NCBI RefSeq assembly: GCF_900167155.1
Contig: NZ_FUXU01000040.1
Span: 1-39,207 of the forward strand
DNA length: 39,207 nucleotides
DNA from: Enterovibrio nigricans DSM 22720
Lineage (GTDB): Bacteria > Pseudomonadota > Gammaproteobacteria > Enterobacterales > Vibrionaceae
Reading direction: 5' to 3'
Below, piece after piece: positions 17,542 to 27,606 of this stretch (the first letter of the stretch is position 1; each line of letters opens with the position of its first letter). The position numbers were made by a program, and so were the translations under genes. The notes below the pieces were generated by a model. That model saw only the letters and a program-made list of their open reading frames with translations, was not told the DNA's origin and ran no database searches.

Positions 17542-17574
17542 AAAAAAGACCGATGTTTCCATCGGTCTTTTTTT
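17542..17574. terminator. bidirectional terminator between the pstS-like gene and ppx
   Basis: GACCGATG and CATCGGTC pair around a TTTC loop, flanked by an A run on the left and a T run on the right. It overlaps the last bases of ppx. Confidence 0.92.
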
Positions 17575-19081
17575 ATTCCTCGATACACAATGTCCAACCG
17601 ACAGCGTCCCAATAACCCTTTTCTGCCTCTAAATCGGCGGCGAGAAGGCGGTTTCTCTGCAGCCAGCCGTCAGGGAAGCGCAGTGACCAAGCATCATCAT
17701 TTATCGTGAGATTGACATCAGGCACCGGATCACCTGAGCGTTGCACGTTCAGGACACACGCTAATCGCAGTGCGCGAATAAGCGGAAAAATGTGCTTTTG
17801 TTTGAACAGCGTAAATTCAGGCATGTCGGCCAATTTTAGCGTCTTTCGGTGAAAGCGCGTTAAGGTGGCTAAAACGGTTTGCTGTTCCTGATTAAACCCC
17901 GGCATATTGGTGTTTTGCAGGATGTAAGCAGAGTGCTTGTGAAAACCGGAGTGTGAAATACTCAAGCCCACTTCATGAAGCAGTGCGGCCCAACTGAGCA
18001 AAATAGACAGTTCCGCTTTTTTGGGTTTTAACTGAGGCTCTGCTTGAAGATAGAGTATCTCAGCAGCCTGTTGGACATTGTCTGCGTGTTGCTTATCAAT
18101 GTGGTATCGCTCAGCCAAACCTTCGGCAGTGCGGGTGCGAATATCGCTGTGCTGGAAACGGTCTTCCATTTCGTACAGCAGCCCTTCACGTAATGCTCCG
18201 TCGGAGTACACCATTTTCTCAATATTAAACGCTTGAAAAACGCCGGAGAGAATGGCGAGGCCAGCTGTAAAGACCGGCCTTCTGTCTTCTGATAGTCCCG
18301 GTAATTCAAGGGTGTCGACTGATTTGAACGTCAATACGGTACCAATTAGGTTGTCCAGACGTTTGCGCGTGATGATGCCATCATCATGGCCATTTGCGAC
18401 CAAAACTTCACGTATGGCCTTAATGGTACCGGATGAACCGACAACCTCTTCCCAGCCAAAACGCTGGTACTGGCGTACGATGCTTTCCAATTTCAATTCT
18501 GCTGCGATCTGCGCAGAGGCAAAACGCTTGATGGAAATCTGCCCATCTTTGAAAAAACGTTCGTTATAACTGACGCAGCCCATACGCTTACTGTTGGTTA
18601 ATGAGGCCGTGAATTTCTTGCCAATCACTAACTCCGTGCTGCCTCCTCCGATATCGATAACCAATTTGCGTCCTTCACCGGGCTGGGTGTGACTGACACC
18701 AAGGTAAATAAGGCGAGCCTCTTCGACACCTGGTATCACTTCAATGGGGTAAGGGAACACATTCTGCGCACGTTGGAGGAATATGTGACTGTTTTTGGCT
18801 TCGCGAAGCGTAAATGTCGCAGCGACACGGACGTTTTCTTCTGAAAAGCCTTGCAGCCTTTCTGCAAACATACCGAGGCATTCAATGCCTCGGTTGATGG
18901 AAGCGTTGTTGAGGTTACGTTGATCATCTAAGCCTGATGCGAGTCGGACTCGCTGCTTGTGTCGGCTGATGATTTGAAGGCTTTGCCCGACAACACGAGC
19001 GACGACCATATGAAAGCTGTTTGAGCCCAGATCAATCGCAGCGATTTCTCTGGGTTTATCAGCGTACTTCTCTTCATTCAT
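17573..19081 (-). CDS. ppx: exopolyphosphatase / guanosine pentaphosphate phosphohydrolase
   Basis: Releases phosphate from polyphosphate ends and can hydrolyse pppGpp; cytoplasmic or membrane-associated. The ASKHA ATPase-like fold is shown by [18 protein letters not shown] (14-31), the catalytic-glutamate region FTLREAKNS, the phosphate loop [12 protein letters not shown] and [12 protein letters not shown]-terminal HD-like domain (about 310-502) includes [21 protein letters not shown]. The 502 residues agree with Ppx (513) rather than the similar GppA, as does the position behind ppk. Its ATG lies eight bases inside the ppk end, so translation is coupled. Confidence 0.94.
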   Translation of the reverse strand: MNEEKYADKPREIAAIDLGSNSFHMVVARVVGQSLQIISRHKQRVRLASGLDDQRNLNNASINRGIECLGMFAERLQGFSEENVRVAATFTLREAKNSHIFLQRAQNVFPYPIEVIPGVEEARLIYLGVSHTQPGEGRKLVIDIGGGSTELVIGKKFTASLTNSKRMGCVSYNERFFKDGQISIKRFASAQIAAELKLESIVRQYQRFGWEEVVGSSGTIKAIREVLVANGHDDGIITRKRLDNLIGTVLTFKSVDTLELPGLSEDRRPVFTAGLAILSGVFQAFNIEKMVYSDGALREGLLYEMEDRFQHSDIRTRTAEGLAERYHIDKQHADNVQQAAEILYLQAEPQLKPKKAELSILLSWAALLHEVGLSISHSGFHKHSAYILQNTNMPGFNQEQQTVLATLTRFHRKTLKLADMPEFTLFKQKHIFPLIRALRLACVLNVQRSGDPVPDVNLTINDDAWSLRFPDGWLQRNRLLAADLEAEKGYWDAVGWTLCIEE

Positions 19082-21173
19082 TTTTCAATTTGTCCGCTAA
19101 GCGCCGATTTTCTGTTCTCTCTACTTGTTTAAGGTAATCGTAAATTTCAATTTGCGAACGTATTTTTTTACGATTTCCACGCTTAACGTACGAATTTGAC
19201 ATGTCCTTGTCGATAACACGCGCTTTGGCGCGGTCAGCGAACTGCAGCTCAAGGATATCCATGATGCGATCTTTCAGGCGCTCATCTTTGATGGGAGTAG
19301 CGACTTCGATGCGGTTATCGATATTCCGTGTCATCCAGTCTGCGGATGAAATATAGAGGTCGCGGTCACCGCCATTTTCGAATGCGAAGACACGCGGGTG
19401 TTCAAGGAAACGGTCGACAATACTGATCGCCTTGATGTTTTGGCTAATGCCTCTTACGCCCGGCACCAAGGCACACATGCCGCGAATGATCATGCGAATC
19501 TTTACGCCTTCACTGCTGGCTTTATACAAAAGATTTACCAGTCCCTTATCAACGAGATTGTTGACCTTGAGCGTGATACCCGCCTTGCGTTTGGCTCTTG
19601 CATGCTCAATTTCCCGTTCTATCAAACGATTAAGACGAGAGCGCGAGTTACGAGGGGACACAATCAGGTGATTGAACTTCACCGGTTTGTAAGGGTTCTC
19701 GATAAAGTTAAATACCTTACGGACTTCAGAGGTGATGGATTTGTCTGCGGTAAACAGTGAAAAGTCGGTATATATACGGGCCGTTTTTTCGTGAAAGTTC
19801 CCTGTCCCTATGTGGGCGTATTCGCGAAGGCCATCGTTTTCGCGGCGAGAGATAAGACAAAGCTTAGAGTGAATTTTTAGCCCCGGCGTGCCAAATATCA
19901 CTTTGACGCCTGCGTCTGTCAGCACACGTGCCCATTCAATGTTTGCTTCTTCATCGAAGCGAGCTTGCAGCTCGACAACTACCGTGACACGTTTACCATT
20001 GTTGGCCGCATCAATCATCGAACTGATGATGCGACTATTCTTGGCAACGCGGTAAATGTTAATGCGAATACTGCGGACTTTAGGGTCGTAAGACGCCTGA
20101 CGCACTAATTCCGTCATATGGCGGAAGGTATGGTAAGGGTAATACAGCAACACATCGCGTTCGCGAATCGCATCAAAGGCTGTAGGGTATTGTTTGAAAT
20201 CAGCAGAGTCGATAGGTGGTAAAGGTGGATATTCTAAATACCGCATTCCAACATTCGGAAAACCGATGAAATCTTTGAAGTTATGATAACGGGCCCCTGG
20301 CAGCACACTGTCATAGTCAGTAATTCTTAGCATGGCGAGAATGTGTTTCACCATGTCTTCAGGCATGTCTCGTTGATAGACAAAACGCACGGGAAGCGCC
20401 GTCAGGCGTTGATCAAGGCTGTCGGACATATTCTCCAACAGGCTGTGATCCACCTCGTTGGTTAAGTCATATTCCGCATCTCGTGTCATCTTCATCGCGT
20501 AGGCTTCTGCGGTGTCGTACTCGAAGAAGCCGCGGAATATCTCATCCAGACAAAGGCGGATGATGTTGTCTAACAAAATGATGGTTTTACGACGACGCTT
20601 ACCTTTTGGCTCCGGTACTTTGATGAAGCGTTCTATTTCATCCGTGGGTATTTCAATAAGCGCATAGCGGGTAGGCTGTCCTTCTTTTTTTAGCTCAACG
20701 ACGAGGTACGAGTAAGCATCTTTAAGGAAGGACAGCAGTTCCATATCATCCGTTAAAATGATTGGCGTAATATGAGGAAGTAGATTGCTGACAAAGTGCT
20801 TACGTAGCCAGTTTTGCTGGTACTCAGTGAGCTGACGTTCGTTAACGAGAAAGATATGGCGTCGCGCCATTTCGAGCAAAATGTCGTTGTACAAGTGATC
20901 GAAATCCTGATTCAGCTTGAGTACTTTTTCTTGGATTTTCCCAAGCAGTACTTTTGCGTTGTCATCGCCACCTTGCTCTTCGTTGATCAGAATACGGCGT
21001 TTTACGTCCGCAAAGCGGACTTGATAAAACTCATCCAGGTTACTGGAAAAAATACCGAGAAAACGAACACGTTCGATAATCGGTACCGTTTTATCTGCGG
21101 CCTCCTGAAGTACCCTTTCGTTGAACGATAACCAACTAAGCTCTTTTTCTACGTAATGTGTATCAGCACTCAT
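19074..21173 (-). CDS. ppk: polyphosphate kinase 1
   Basis: Reversible synthesis of polyphosphate from ATP. The N domain ([16 protein letters not shown], 9-24) and head domain ([19 protein letters not shown]) are followed by catalytic domains. The autophosphorylated histidine is in [19 protein letters not shown] and the second conserved histidine in [20 protein letters not shown] and neighbouring residues (EHPRVFAF). The length of 699 residues is near E. coli Ppk (688). A GGGA ribosome site precedes the ATG. It is transcribed with the ACT-domain gene upstream and ppx downstream. Confidence 0.96.
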   Translation of the reverse strand: MSADTHYVEKELSWLSFNERVLQEAADKTVPIIERVRFLGIFSSNLDEFYQVRFADVKRRILINEEQGGDDNAKVLLGKIQEKVLKLNQDFDHLYNDILLEMARRHIFLVNERQLTEYQQNWLRKHFVSNLLPHITPIILTDDMELLSFLKDAYSYLVVELKKEGQPTRYALIEIPTDEIERFIKVPEPKGKRRRKTIILLDNIIRLCLDEIFRGFFEYDTAEAYAMKMTRDAEYDLTNEVDHSLLENMSDSLDQRLTALPVRFVYQRDMPEDMVKHILAMLRITDYDSVLPGARYHNFKDFIGFPNVGMRYLEYPPLPPIDSADFKQYPTAFDAIRERDVLLYYPYHTFRHMTELVRQASYDPKVRSIRINIYRVAKNSRIISSMIDAANNGKRVTVVVELQARFDEEANIEWARVLTDAGVKVIFGTPGLKIHSKLCLISRRENDGLREYAHIGTGNFHEKTARIYTDFSLFTADKSITSEVRKVFNFIENPYKPVKFNHLIVSPRNSRSRLNRLIEREIEHARAKRKAGITLKVNNLVDKGLVNLLYKASSEGVKIRMIIRGMCALVPGVRGISQNIKAISIVDRFLEHPRVFAFENGGDRDLYISSADWMTRNIDNRIEVATPIKDERLKDRIMDILELQFADRAKARVIDKDMSNSYVKRGNRKKIRSQIEIYDYLKQVERTENRRLADKLKNE

Positions 21174-21188
21174 TATTCCCTGTTCCAG

Positions 21189-21701
21189 CTAAGAAATATC
21201 GTTAACATCAAACTCCACGATGAGATCGTCAGATAAGCCTTCTAAAGCTTCCCCAATGGCATCTAAAGAGACGGTGTTAGCAATATCAAGATCGAAATCT
21301 GCAGTAAATATCACACCACCAGAATTGGCGGCACTCTGCGTATTTGTTTCTAGGTTGTTGATGTTGATTCCGAATTTTGCGATCTCTCTCGTTACTTCCT
21401 GAATGATGCCGGGTCGGTCATTACCCGTAACGGTCAAAGAGTGCGTGGTCGTATCCGGCTCCGGTTGTCTTGCTGCGTCAGCGATAAGAACATCTAAATC
21501 GGGGATGCTGGTCAGCGCTGTTGACAGTGCGGTTGCATCGGCTTCCTTGATGTCTACCTGAATAATGCCAGCAAATTTGCCTGCGAGTTTACTCAGACTA
21601 CTTGCTTGCCAACTTCCTTGGTGTTGGAAAACTGTATCGGAAAGTGTTTCTACAAGACCAGGACGGTCGGTGCCAATCAAAGTAATTACTAACTGCTTCA
21701 T
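21189..21701 (-). CDS. double ACT-domain protein, GcvR family
   Basis: A cytoplasmic small-molecule-sensing protein of 170 residues made of two ACT domains. The first (about 2-80) has VITLIGTDRPGLVETLSDTV. The second (about 88-168) has LTVTGNDRPGIIQEVTREI, then FGININNLET. This is the architecture of GcvR, the glycine cleavage repressor accessory protein, which has no DNA-binding domain and works by contacting GcvA. Here it is the first gene of an operon with ppk (15 bases away) and ppx, and divergent from the pst genes. A role in coupling amino-acid state to polyphosphate is possible but unproved. AAGGA precedes the ATG. Confidence 0.82.
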   Translation of the reverse strand: MKQLVITLIGTDRPGLVETLSDTVFQHQGSWQASSLSKLAGKFAGIIQVDIKEADATALSTALTSIPDLDVLIADAARQPEPDTTTHSLTVTGNDRPGIIQEVTREIAKFGININNLETNTQSAANSGGVIFTADFDLDIANTVSLDAIGEALEGLSDDLIVEFDVNDIS

Positions 21702-21814
21702 GGTTGTTCCTTAACGTCTACAGCGTTGGGGGAAGTTCCATTATTGGAGCTGTAAGCAGTTAGTGTCTACCTTCATCTGAAGCAGTGAATCCGATCTGTG
21801 TTTTAAATCAACGT

Positions 21815-21840
21815 TAACAAAGGCTAAATATCCTTTGTTA
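21815..21840. other. perfect 9-bp inverted repeat between the ACT-domain gene and pstC
   Basis: TAACAAAGG (21815-21823) and CCTTTGTTA (21832-21840) are exact inverse copies around an eight-base AT-rich spacer. It sits in the divergent promoter region about 40 bases before the Pho box and could be an operator for the minus-strand operon. Confidence 0.5.
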
Positions 21841-21881
21841 CACTTTTATTTCACCTAGCCAACATTGTCGGATTTTCTGTA

Positions 21882-21915
21882 CTGTCACATTTGTGTCATC
21901 AAAAAGAAATATTAT
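21882..21915 (+). promoter_or_regulatory. Pho box and promoter of pstC-pstA-pstB-phoU
   Basis: CTGTCAC (21882-21888) and GTGTCAT (21893-21899), separated by ATTT, form a near-consensus PhoB site. A TATTAT -10 (21910-21915) follows ten bases after it. Its position shows that the longer pstC frame starting at 21865 is not the real gene start. Confidence 0.87.
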
Positions 21916-21945
21916 GGTTCGCTAAATCGAGTAAAAGAGGTACCA

Positions 21946-24117
21946 ATGGCAAACGCCACCAATGCGCTGATGCAAGGGGATTCCCGTCGGCGTTTCACTG
22001 ACAAGCTAGCACGCCTATCTGTAACAGGAGGCGGTCTTGTTGTGCTGTTTGCGTTGCTGTTGATATTTTTCTACCTCGCCTATGTCGTTCTTCCTCTTTT
22101 TAAAAGCCCGGAAGTGACTGTCAATAAGGCACTTGACCTGACCTTCCATCAACAACCGGCACAACTCGGCGTTGATGAGAACGGCCAACTTGGCTTTCGT
22201 TACTCCCAATCTGGGGCACTCACGATTTTTTCCTTGGAGGGAAAAGATAAGGTGGTGATGCGCCAGCAACTCACCGATTCGCCAACCAGTTTTTTTGCTC
22301 AGCACACAACCGCAGGAATTACGGCGTATGGCCTTTCTGACGGCTCTGTGGTATTCCACCGATTACGTTTTATATCCCATTACACGGATGGAAAACGCTC
22401 ATTTACACCTGATATTAAAATGCTGGGAAGTGTTCAGCTTTCATTGGTGAAAAAGCCAATTACCCAGCTTTCTTTTTCTGACCACAATGATGCTCGGATA
22501 ATCGCGGGATTGTCGGGTGACCAAATTCATGTGTTGGTTGAAAAAGGGGACGTCGAGACGCTACGCACCGTCATTGACTCCGACCCTTCGGCTAAGATTC
22601 TGGTGACGCCAAATGGTCGTAAATTATTTGAATTGGTGGGAAATAATCTTAATGTCTATGCCATTTCTTCCTCAGGAGTTCAACGGCGAGAATCGGTAGA
22701 TATTGACCTTGTTACTGGGCATAAGCCAACAGGTATGGCATTGCTTGCCGGTGGCCATTCACTGCTCATTCGTCTTGATAATGGCACCATAGGACAGTGG
22801 TTCGACGTGGTCAAAGCCAAAGCACGCAGTATGACTTTGGCTCGGGAATTCCCTACGGTTAAGGGGGATCTCGCTGTTGAAGCACACCGTAATGTGTTTG
22901 CCAACTTGGCACCGGATGGAGTCTTGTCGCTATGGCATGCTCCAAGTGAAAGCCGCGACGTTTTTGATTTCCCTCAGCTTGCAAGTTCTGTCGATATGAT
23001 GGCGTTTTCACCTCGTGCAGACAGGTTGTTGATTGAGCAGCAAGGACGATTGGATTTGCTGACCGTGGATAACCCGCACCCTGATGTCAGTATTCGCTCC
23101 CTTTGGCAACAAATTTGGTATGAAGGGTATAGTGAGCCTGATTACGTATGGCAATCAACCTCTGGGAATGAGAGTTTTGAAGGCAAACTGAGTGTGGTTC
23201 CTATCGTGTTTGGCACCATTAAGGTCGCTGCGTTCTCGCTGATATTTGCGGTTCCTTTGGCAATTGGTGGGGCGATTTATACGGCTTACTTTATGCCATC
23301 ACGATTGCGAAAAGTCGTGAAGCCAACAATAGAAATTATGGAAGCGTTACCGACAGTTATTCTTGGATTTTTGGCGGGTCTTTGGCTCGCCCCAATCATT
23401 GAGAAAAACCTGCCAGCGGTCTTCCTGATCTTTGTGTCGTTACCCATTTCGTTTCTGTTGGTTGCGTTAGTATGGGCTGAGTTACCAAAAAAATGGCGAA
23501 GGAAAATTCCTGATGGCGGGCATCTCTTTTTGCTGATCCCGCTTATTCTTTCTCTGGGCTACCTGGCGTTTATCGTGGGTCCGTATATTGAGCAGCACTT
23601 TCTCGGCGGTGATAGTCGGGTTTTCGTGACGGACGTTTTGGGTGTGAACTTTGATCAACGCAACGCTATCGTCGTTGGTCTTGCAATGGGTTTTGCCGTT
23701 ATTCCTACCATTTTCACCATTGCTGAAGATGCGATTTTCTCCGTGCCGAGCCATTTGACCAATGGGTCATTGGCACTCGGTGCAACGCATTGGCAAACCT
23801 TGACGCGTGTGGTGTTATTGACTGCCAGTCCGGGCATTTTCTCAGCGATCATGATGGGCTTAGGACGCGCGGTGGGTGAGACCATGATAGTGTTGATGGC
23901 AACAGGCAATACCCAGCTGATGGAATGGAACCCTTTTGAAGGTCTCAGAACGCTGTCTGCCAACATCGCCGTTGAAATGCCGGAGTCCGAAGTGGGGAGT
24001 TCGCATTACCGTGTACTTTTCCTGACAGCATTTATTTTGTTTAGTTTTACGTTTCTATTTAACACGGTGGCGGAGTTTGTTCGTCAGCGTTTGCGAGATA
24101 AATATCGTGCGTTGTAA
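21946..24117 (+). CDS. pstC: phosphate ABC transporter permease PstC, long form
   Basis: Inner-membrane channel subunit of the high-affinity phosphate importer. The start at 21946 (MANATNAL) has a strong AAGAGG five bases upstream; the frame extending to 21865 would cross the Pho box. The 723 residues far exceed E. coli PstC (319). One membrane segment (about 32-55) leads to an inserted region of roughly 350 residues with repeated beta-propeller-like strands (SQSGALTIFSLEG, SDGSVVFHRL, DNGTIGQWFDV, PDGVLSLWHA). The MetI-type permease domain fills the last 300 residues, with the coupling motif GALALGATHWQT-like SLALGATHWQTLTRVV and a C-terminal helix. Long PstC forms are known in vibrios and pseudomonads; the role of the insert is not known to me. 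Confidence 0.92.
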   Translation: MANATNALMQGDSRRRFTDKLARLSVTGGGLVVLFALLLIFFYLAYVVLPLFKSPEVTVNKALDLTFHQQPAQLGVDENGQLGFRYSQSGALTIFSLEGKDKVVMRQQLTDSPTSFFAQHTTAGITAYGLSDGSVVFHRLRFISHYTDGKRSFTPDIKMLGSVQLSLVKKPITQLSFSDHNDARIIAGLSGDQIHVLVEKGDVETLRTVIDSDPSAKILVTPNGRKLFELVGNNLNVYAISSSGVQRRESVDIDLVTGHKPTGMALLAGGHSLLIRLDNGTIGQWFDVVKAKARSMTLAREFPTVKGDLAVEAHRNVFANLAPDGVLSLWHAPSESRDVFDFPQLASSVDMMAFSPRADRLLIEQQGRLDLLTVDNPHPDVSIRSLWQQIWYEGYSEPDYVWQSTSGNESFEGKLSVVPIVFGTIKVAAFSLIFAVPLAIGGAIYTAYFMPSRLRKVVKPTIEIMEALPTVILGFLAGLWLAPIIEKNLPAVFLIFVSLPISFLLVALVWAELPKKWRRKIPDGGHLFLLIPLILSLGYLAFIVGPYIEQHFLGGDSRVFVTDVLGVNFDQRNAIVVGLAMGFAVIPTIFTIAEDAIFSVPSHLTNGSLALGATHWQTLTRVVLLTASPGIFSAIMMGLGRAVGETMIVLMATGNTQLMEWNPFEGLRTLSANIAVEMPESEVGSSHYRVLFLTAFILFSFTFLFNTVAEFVRQRLRDKYRAL

Positions 24118-24161
24118 GTCTCCTATCTTGTCCATTTATACGTTATTGAATAGGCGTGGCG

Positions 24162-25808
24162 ATGTTTAAGCGATTAAACCGCAGCTCCCCTTGGGTGTGG
24201 ATGAGTGCAGGCATGGTGAGCCTTTGTCTTGTCGCTGTGTTGGGTGTGATGTTACTGATTGGCTGGAAAGGACTGGCTTATTTCTGGCCATCTCCTGTCT
24301 ATCAGTTTGAGATTAAGACTCATCAAGGAATAGAGCGCTTCTATGGCGAAATCTATGACACAGAAACGGTGTTGTCGCAGCAACTTATTGAGGCAGGCAT
24401 AGTACTTACAGATCCTGTCGCTATTGAGCAGTCACGGTTGCTTATCAAGATTGCAAACCGAGAGCGTGAGGCTCACGACTTTGTTTCTGTGTTGCAGCAA
24501 GACATTGTTTCTCAAAAGGCCGCCGAAGATATAGCGGTTGTGGAACGCACGGAAAACGGTGCATTTTTCGGTGTGCCTCAAGGGTATATTTTAAACGGGA
24601 AACTGGTAGAACAGCCGCTTCTTCCTGCATTCTATGAAGAAAAAATTGCCGAGATTACGGCTCGTCGCAAAGAACTTTCTCGCTTCGAACGTGTTGACAT
24701 CGAGAAGGTGAACCATCAGCTTTCACAGTTGAGAGAAGAGCGACAAGCGTATGTGAAAGCAAAAGCGCCAGTACCTCCGTTTCTGAATGATGAAATAGCG
24801 ATTGTCGAAAAACGCTACGAAGCGAAAGAACAGACGCTCATGGCAATGCGTTCAGACATGGCCTTAGACAGCTTGTTGATGACTGACAGAGAGGGCATGA
24901 CGGTACGTATTCCGATGAATCATGTCTTAGCCATGTGGTATCCCAACGCCATGAGTTGGCATGACAAGTTTACTCACTGGTTGCATCATATTGGAAAATT
25001 CGTGACGGAAAACCCGCGAGAGGCTAACTCTGAAGGGGGCGTTTTTCCCGCCATATTTGGCACAGTATTGATGGTGCTGCTGATGTCCATCATGGTGACA
25101 CCGCTTGGCGTACTCGCAGCGGTCTATCTTCACGAATATGCAGGTAAAAGTGCGTTCACCAAAGTAATTCGTATTGCCGTCGTCAACTTAGCGGGTGTGC
25201 CATCTATTGTTTATGGCGTCTTTGGACTGGGTTTTTTTGTGTATTTTGTCGGCGGTAACATCGACGCACTGTTCTATGCCGATACGTTACCGAACCCAAC
25301 GTTCGGCACGCCAGGTATCCTTTGGTCATCATTGACATTGGCAATTCTGACCCTGCCTGTGGTTATTGTTTCTACTGAAGAGGGGTTGGCGCGTATTCCT
25401 TCCTCAGTGCGACACGGTTCGATGGCTCTGGGTGCAACGCAGGCCGAAACCCTTTGGCGTATTGTTTTGCCAATGGCCAGTCCTGCTATTATGACGGGAC
25501 TGATTCTTGCCATTGCGCGCGCAGCGGGTGAGGTTGCACCACTGATGCTTGTGGGCGTGGTTAAAGTGGCACCAAGCTTGCCGCTTGACGGCAACTTCCC
25601 GTATTTGCACCTCGATAGAAAGTTTATGCATTTGGGTTACCATGTTTATGATGTGGGGTTCCAAAGCCCGAATATTGAATCTGCAAGGCCTTTGGTTTAT
25701 GCCACTTCATTATTGTTGGTTACGGTGATTGTCAGCTTAAATCTGGCGGCAATTACGATACGTAACCACCTGCGTGAGAAATACCGTTCATTGGAACAAG
25801 ACATTTGA
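24162..25808 (+). CDS. pstA: phosphate ABC transporter permease PstA, long form
   Basis: Partner permease of PstC. The 548 residues exceed E. coli PstA (296). After the first membrane segment (about 11-32) comes a roughly 260-residue soluble insert with a charged coiled-coil stretch (EEKIAEITARRKELSRF, then QLSQLREERQAYVKAK). The permease domain follows, with GSMALGATQAETLWRIVLP as the ATPase-coupling loop. ATG 24162 (MFKRLNRSS) is preferred over GTG 24156, because AGG at 24152-24154 is correctly spaced only for the ATG. It lies 44 bases after pstC in the same operon. Confidence 0.92.
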   Translation: MFKRLNRSSPWVWMSAGMVSLCLVAVLGVMLLIGWKGLAYFWPSPVYQFEIKTHQGIERFYGEIYDTETVLSQQLIEAGIVLTDPVAIEQSRLLIKIANREREAHDFVSVLQQDIVSQKAAEDIAVVERTENGAFFGVPQGYILNGKLVEQPLLPAFYEEKIAEITARRKELSRFERVDIEKVNHQLSQLREERQAYVKAKAPVPPFLNDEIAIVEKRYEAKEQTLMAMRSDMALDSLLMTDREGMTVRIPMNHVLAMWYPNAMSWHDKFTHWLHHIGKFVTENPREANSEGGVFPAIFGTVLMVLLMSIMVTPLGVLAAVYLHEYAGKSAFTKVIRIAVVNLAGVPSIVYGVFGLGFFVYFVGGNIDALFYADTLPNPTFGTPGILWSSLTLAILTLPVVIVSTEEGLARIPSSVRHGSMALGATQAETLWRIVLPMASPAIMTGLILAIARAAGEVAPLMLVGVVKVAPSLPLDGNFPYLHLDRKFMHLGYHVYDVGFQSPNIESARPLVYATSLLLVTVIVSLNLAAITIRNHLREKYRSLEQDI

Positions 25809-25832
25809 TCCTAACGAGGACATGACAACGAA

Positions 25833-26651
25833 ATGATATCCATAAATGCCAACATCGGATTACCTGGTCCGGTAGATTTGTCGTCATTACCTGATGAACA
25901 AACTGCACTGGTGATCCGTAATCTCAACCTTCACTATGGCAATACGCAAGCGTTGTTCGATATCAACATGCGTATCCCAAAGGGAAAGGTAACGGCGTTT
26001 ATCGGACCGTCAGGGTGCGGCAAGTCCACGTTGCTACGATGCATTAATCGTATGAATGACTTAGTGGATGGCTGTAAAGTGGATGGCGAAATCAGCCTTC
26101 ATGGCACCAACGTGTATGATGAAGGTGTCGATGTACCATCGCTGCGTCGTCGTGTTGGCATGGTATTTCAGCGACCGAATCCGTTTCCTAAATCTATTTA
26201 CGAAAACGTCATTTACGGACTGCGCTTGCAGGGTGTAAAAAATGTGCGCACGTTGGACGATGCTGTAGAGCGATCGTTACGGGCTGCAGCCCTTTGGGAC
26301 GAAGTGAAAGACCGTCTTCATGAGAATGCTTTTGGTCTATCTGGTGGTCAACAGCAACGCTTGGTTATCGCGCGTGCGATTGCTATCGAGCCTGAAGTCT
26401 TACTGCTTGATGAACCGACCTCAGCACTTGACCCGATTTCTACTCTGACTATTGAAGAGCTGATTAACGATCTGAAGCGAAAATATACCGTTGTGATCGT
26501 GACTCACAATATGCAACAAGCGGCCCGTGTTTCGGATCAGACTGCATTTATCAACCTTGGGAAGTTGGTAGAATACGCAGATACGGATACACTGTTTACC
26601 ACGCCAAAGAACAAGCAAACAGAAGACTATATTACTGGCCGGTACGGCTAA
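25833..26651 (+). CDS. pstB: phosphate ABC transporter ATP-binding protein PstB
   Basis: Cytoplasmic ATPase driving PstCA. Walker [15 protein letters not shown]-loop [16 protein letters not shown], signature [14 protein letters not shown], Walker [13 protein letters not shown] and switch VIVTHNM are intact. The ending ITGRYG is typical of PstB. The 272 residues include about 15 extra at the N terminus relative to E. coli (257). A four-codon ATG (25822) frame directly behind GAGGA ends in a TGA overlapping this ATG, so ribosomes may be delivered by coupling. Confidence 0.95.
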   Translation: MISINANIGLPGPVDLSSLPDEQTALVIRNLNLHYGNTQALFDINMRIPKGKVTAFIGPSGCGKSTLLRCINRMNDLVDGCKVDGEISLHGTNVYDEGVDVPSLRRRVGMVFQRPNPFPKSIYENVIYGLRLQGVKNVRTLDDAVERSLRAAALWDEVKDRLHENAFGLSGGQQQRLVIARAIAIEPEVLLLDEPTSALDPISTLTIEELINDLKRKYTVVIVTHNMQQAARVSDQTAFINLGKLVEYADTDTLFTTPKNKQTEDYITGRYG

Positions 26652-26669
26652 GAAAGGATCCCGAAGTAG

Positions 26670-27377
26670 ATGGATAACCAAAACATCAGCCGTCACATAT
26701 CAGGTCAGTTTAATACTGAACTGGAAGCCATCCGAACCCATGTACTTGCAATGGGTGGGCTCGTGGAGCGTCAGTTAACCGATGCACTTCGTGCCATGCA
26801 TTATCAGGATGTCGATCTTGCGAAGCATGTCATGCGAGAAGACCACAAAGTTAACTCGATGGAAGTGGCGATCGATGAGGCATGCACTCGAATCATAGCG
26901 AAGCGTCAGCCGACGGCTGGAGACTTGCGTCTGGTTATGGCCATCATTAAGACGATCACCGATTTAGAGCGTATTGGCGACGTGGCAGACAGTATCGCGC
27001 GGATGGCTTTGGATAATTTCACTAACTCTCAGCAGCCTTTTTTAGTGTCTTTGGAAAACCTCGGTCAAAAGGCCGCGCGAATGTTACACGATGCGCTGGA
27101 TGCCTTTGCGCGAATGGATGTCGATGCAGCAATGAAGGTCTACCACAGTGACGACCAATTGGATAAAGAGTACGAAGCGATCATACGACAATTAATGACG
27201 TATATGATGGAAGACCCTCGCTCTATTCCTAATGTTTTAAAGGTGATGTGGTCTGCACGCGCGATTGAACGTGTTGGTGACCGATGTCAGAACATCTGTG
27301 AATACATTATCTATTTTGTGAAAGGCAAAGATATTCGCCATACCAATAAAGAGCAGTTAGAAAAAATGCTTAGATAA
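26670..27377 (+). CDS. phoU: phosphate transport regulator PhoU
   Basis: A cytoplasmic helical-bundle protein that links PstSCAB state to PhoR and restrains phosphate uptake. It has two tandem PhoU repeats with E/DxxxD metal motifs: [18 protein letters not shown] (about 91-108) and [23 protein letters not shown] (about 193-215). The length of 235 residues is near E. coli (241). It is the last gene of the pst operon, before a strong terminator. Confidence 0.96.
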   Translation: MDNQNISRHISGQFNTELEAIRTHVLAMGGLVERQLTDALRAMHYQDVDLAKHVMREDHKVNSMEVAIDEACTRIIAKRQPTAGDLRLVMAIIKTITDLERIGDVADSIARMALDNFTNSQQPFLVSLENLGQKAARMLHDALDAFARMDVDAAMKVYHSDDQLDKEYEAIIRQLMTYMMEDPRSIPNVLKVMWSARAIERVGDRCQNICEYIIYFVKGKDIRHTNKEQLEKMLR

Positions 27378-27397
27378 CTGACCCTAGTATGAACAAA

Positions 27398-27430
27398 AAC
27401 AAAAAGCAGCCTGTTGGCTGCTTTTTGTTT
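27398..27430 (+). terminator. terminator after phoU
   Basis: AAAAAGCAGCC-TGTT-GGCTGCTTTTT forms an eleven-pair stem followed by GTTT. It ends the pst operon. Confidence 0.93.
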
Positions 27431-27561
27431 ATAAAGAAAGGGTTAGGCCATAAGTTAGCTCTAAAAATAAAGCCGTTAAAGAGTGTGCAGGATTGGCCAG
27501 GGCGGGTATCGGGTTGATTGCACTTTCATTTGAACAGAGGGGAGGCGGTAAATACAGAGAT

Positions 27562-27590
27562 GAAAAAGCCCCGCAAATGCGAGGCTTTAA
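27562..27590 (-). terminator. terminator after bamE
   Basis: On the minus strand AAAGCCTCGC and GCGGGGCTTT pair around an ATTT loop and are followed by a T run. About 130 bases between this and the phoU terminator show no feature. Confidence 0.85.
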
Positions 27591-27606
27591 TGTTTAGCAA
27601 CGTGCT

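Noticed and set aside
21865..21945. N-terminal extension of pstC from ATG 21865
   Set aside because: It would run through the Pho box and -10, while ATG 21946 has a strong AAGAGG ribosome site.
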